Shown here: positions 4,103 to 5,410 of the stretch, piece by piece
Layout of the letters: each line of letters starts with the position of its first letter
Position numbering within the stretch: position 1 is the stretch's first letter
NCBI GenBank assembly: GCA_051883415.1
Contig: JBJETR010000001.1
Coordinates: forward strand, 1-5,410
Length of the DNA stretch: 5,410 nt
Direction of reading: 5' to 3'
Origin: HGM11368 sp051883415
GTDB lineage: Bacteria > Bacillota > Clostridia > Christensenellales > UBA3700
The notes under the pieces: generated by a model
What the model saw: only the letters and a program-made list of their open reading frames with translations
What the model was told of the DNA's origin: nothing
Database searches by the model: none
Position numbers and translations under genes: made by a program

Positions 4103-5182
4103 ATGACCAAAAAGAGAGTAGTAGTAGGAATGAGTGGCGGCGTAGACAGCTCCTTGGCTGCGTTGTTGCTCAAACAACAAGGATACGACGTCGTAGGTCT
4201 TTTTATGCGTAATTGGCACGAAAAGGATGACGGTGGTTGTTGCACTGCCGACGAGGACTTCTATGACGTGAGGTCGGTGTGCAACAAGTTGGACATACCT
4301 TATTATAGCGTTGACTTTGCCGACAAGTACTATGACAAAGTTTTTAGACTCTTTGTGGAAGAATACAAGAAGGGGCGTACTCCTAACCCCGACGTGCTTT
4401 GCAACAAAGAAATCAAGTTCGGTCCTTTCGTCAACCAAGCCCTGTCGATGGGTGCAGACTATATCGCCACGGGGCACTATTGCGATATCGACCATAACCC
4501 GGACGGCTACAACTATCTCCTCAGAGCGGTGGACGACAACAAAGACCAGACCTACTTCCTCAATCAAGTGACGTCTAAGCAACTCGAAAAGGTCTTGTTC
4601 CCTCTTGGTTCGCTCACCAAACCGCAAGTGAGAGAATTGGCGGAGAAGTACGGACTTTCCACCGCACAAAAAAAGGACAGCACGGGCATTTGCTTTATCG
4701 GAGAACGCAATTTTAGACAGTTCCTTGCAAGTTATATACCTATGCAACAAGGCAAAATTCTCACCCTCGACGGCAAAGAAGTGGGCAAGCACAACGGCGT
4801 GTTCTACTATACTATAGGTCAACGCAAGGGACTTGGCATAGGGGGAGGAGGTAACGGCGAAGCGTGGTTTGTCGTAGATAAGGACGTGGACAAGAATATT
4901 CTCTACGTGTCGCAAGGCGATCAATCTCCAATATATCACAGCCACTTAGAGTGCGATGAGTTTAACTTTATCACCACCAAGCCTCAAGAGACTTCCTTTA
5001 GGGCGCAAGTGAGAATTAGGCATCGCCAACCTTTGCAAGACGCAACGGTGAGAGTTGACGGCGACAAGGTGTCGGTAGATTTCGACGTGCCTCAGAGAGC
5101 CATTGCCGAAGGACAGTATGCGGTAGTGTACGTGGGTAGAATTTGTATAGGAGGCGGAGTGATAGAGCGTAAAAGCAAGTAA
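4103..5182 (+). CDS. mnmA: tRNA-specific 2-thiouridylase MnmA (359 aa)
   Basis: The enzyme activates U34 of tRNA-Lys, -Glu and -Gln with ATP and inserts sulfur to make 2-thiouridine; it acts in the cytoplasm and receives sulfur from a cysteine desulfurase chain. The PP-loop S11-GGVDSS lies near the N-terminus. The two catalytic cysteines sit in the expected places: C100 in NPDVLCNKEIKF and C197 in DSTGICFIGERNF. Other family blocks are M35-RNW, A122-TGHY and D148-QTYFL, and a C-terminal beta domain follows (YYTIGQRKGLGIGG; VRIRHRQP). Length matches the usual 360 or so. ATG 4103 has AAGGAG at 4092-4097; an upstream in-frame ATG at 4001 would add 34 residues not seen in the family and lacks a binding site. 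The gene is richer in G+C than the left of the window. Confidence 0.98.
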   Translation: MTKKRVVVGMSGGVDSSLAALLLKQQGYDVVGLFMRNWHEKDDGGCCTADEDFYDVRSVCNKLDIPYYSVDFADKYYDKVFRLFVEEYKKGRTPNPDVLCNKEIKFGPFVNQALSMGADYIATGHYCDIDHNPDGYNYLLRAVDDNKDQTYFLNQVTSKQLEKVLFPLGSLTKPQVRELAEKYGLSTAQKKDSTGICFIGERNFRQFLASYIPMQQGKILTLDGKEVGKHNGVFYYTIGQRKGLGIGGGGNGEAWFVVDKDVDKNILYVSQGDQSPIYHSHLECDEFNFITTKPQETSFRAQVRIRHRQPLQDATVRVDGDKVSVDFDVPQRAIAEGQYAVVYVGRICIGGGVIERKSK

Positions 5183-5196
5183 ATTTTGTGCTTTTT
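5171..5196 (+). terminator. Weak terminator-like hairpin overlapping the mnmA stop
   Basis: AAAAGCA (5171-5177) can pair with TGCTTTT (5189-5195) around an 11-base loop, with the T-run forming one arm of the stem. The stop codon lies in the loop. It is A/T-rich and marginal, but no better terminator is visible before the rRNA-type promoter. Confidence 0.3.
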
Positions 5197-5280
5197 CAAG
5201 ATTGCTCGATTATGCAGTATGCGTCTAAATATGATAGAGATCAAAAAAATAAAATTTTGTAAAAAAGTTGTTAAAAAATG

Positions 5281-5309
5281 TTGACACGGATTTTCGTCTA
5301 TGTTAATAT
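5281..5309 (+). promoter_or_regulatory. rRNA-type promoter
   Basis: A perfect TTGACA (5281-5286) is separated by 17 bases from TAATAT (5304-5309), with the extended -10 dinucleotide TG at 5301-5302. The 40 bases upstream are rich in A-runs and T-runs, as in UP elements of rRNA promoters. Start of transcription is expected near 5315-5317. What it drives lies past the window, but the leader following it is of rRNA type. Confidence 0.75.
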
Positions 5310-5315
5310 GATAGA

Positions 5316-5410
5316 GCTGCTTGATAAGTATGCAATTTATGCTATTTAGCAGCGTAAGCACCTTAAAAACTAAACAGAGTAAGAAGTAGATGAGCGAAAG
5401 AAATTTTGAA
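5316..5410 (+). other. Probable rRNA operon leader ahead of a 16S rRNA gene (partial)
   Basis: After the promoter there is no reading frame. GCTGCT (5316-5321) pairs with AGCAGC (5348-5353), supported by a short inner pairing, making a leader stem-loop. Downstream, CCTTAAAAACTAAACAGAG (5361-5379) closely resembles the boxA-type antitermination segment (CTTTGAAAACTAAACA in Bacillus subtilis rrn operons) found in Firmicutes rRNA leaders. The window ends before any recognisable mature 16S sequence, so the identity is inference from these leader features. Confidence 0.55.

Noticed and set aside
3968..4945. 325-codon open frame on the minus strand opposite mnmA
   Set aside because: Shadow frame: the plus strand encodes a complete MnmA with both catalytic cysteines, and the minus product resembles no known family.
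1..5410. CRISPR array, transposase or insertion-sequence ends
   Set aside because: No regularly spaced repeats, no transposase-like protein and no paired terminal inverted repeats were found by reading the window.

Overview
The window looks like chromosomal DNA from a low-to-moderate G+C Firmicute, most likely an uncultured Clostridia-type gut bacterium. The signs are strong AAGGAGG-type ribosome binding sites, sigma-A style promoters with 17-base spacers, an A/T-rich accessory segment, a polar amino acid ABC operon of Clostridial type, and a Firmicutes-style rRNA leader at the right edge. The organism call is inference; no species can be named from the sequence.

Layout. Positions 1-55 are the 3' part of a type II tRNA with an encoded CCA, probably tRNA-Ser. 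A small XRE-type repressor (56-334, minus) converges on it with no gap. A divergent control region (335-462) follows, carrying a near-consensus promoter with a 10-bp palindrome in its spacer. The promoter drives an unrecognised single-pass membrane protein (463-942). Next is an 85-codon gene that appears broken by one missing T (950-1206). This left part is A/T-rich and looks like a small accessory module.

Positions 1305-3927 form one operon. A strong promoter is overlaid by two 18-bp palindromes and followed by a substrate-binding lipoprotein (1387-2223), an intercistronic hairpin, a HisM/GlnP-type permease (2294-2944), an ATPase (2955-3872) and a good intrinsic terminator (3896-3927). Together these genes would import an amino acid: the lipoprotein captures it, the permease (probably a homodimer) forms the channel, and the ATPase powers transport.

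The outstanding observation is the order of the lipoprotein's two halves. Directly after its signal peptide comes what is normally the C-terminal half of the family-3 binding domain. The normal N-terminal half follows, and the protein stops where the first half would normally continue. Total length is normal (278 aa) and the expected ligand-binding landmarks are all present, so it reads as a circularly permuted binding protein rather than a fragment.

Positions 4103-5182 encode MnmA, the tRNA 2-thiouridylase, with a possible extra hairpin terminator or attenuator just upstream. The last 230 bases hold an rRNA-type promoter and a leader resembling those that precede 16S rRNA genes in Firmicutes. 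The rRNA itself would start beyond the window.
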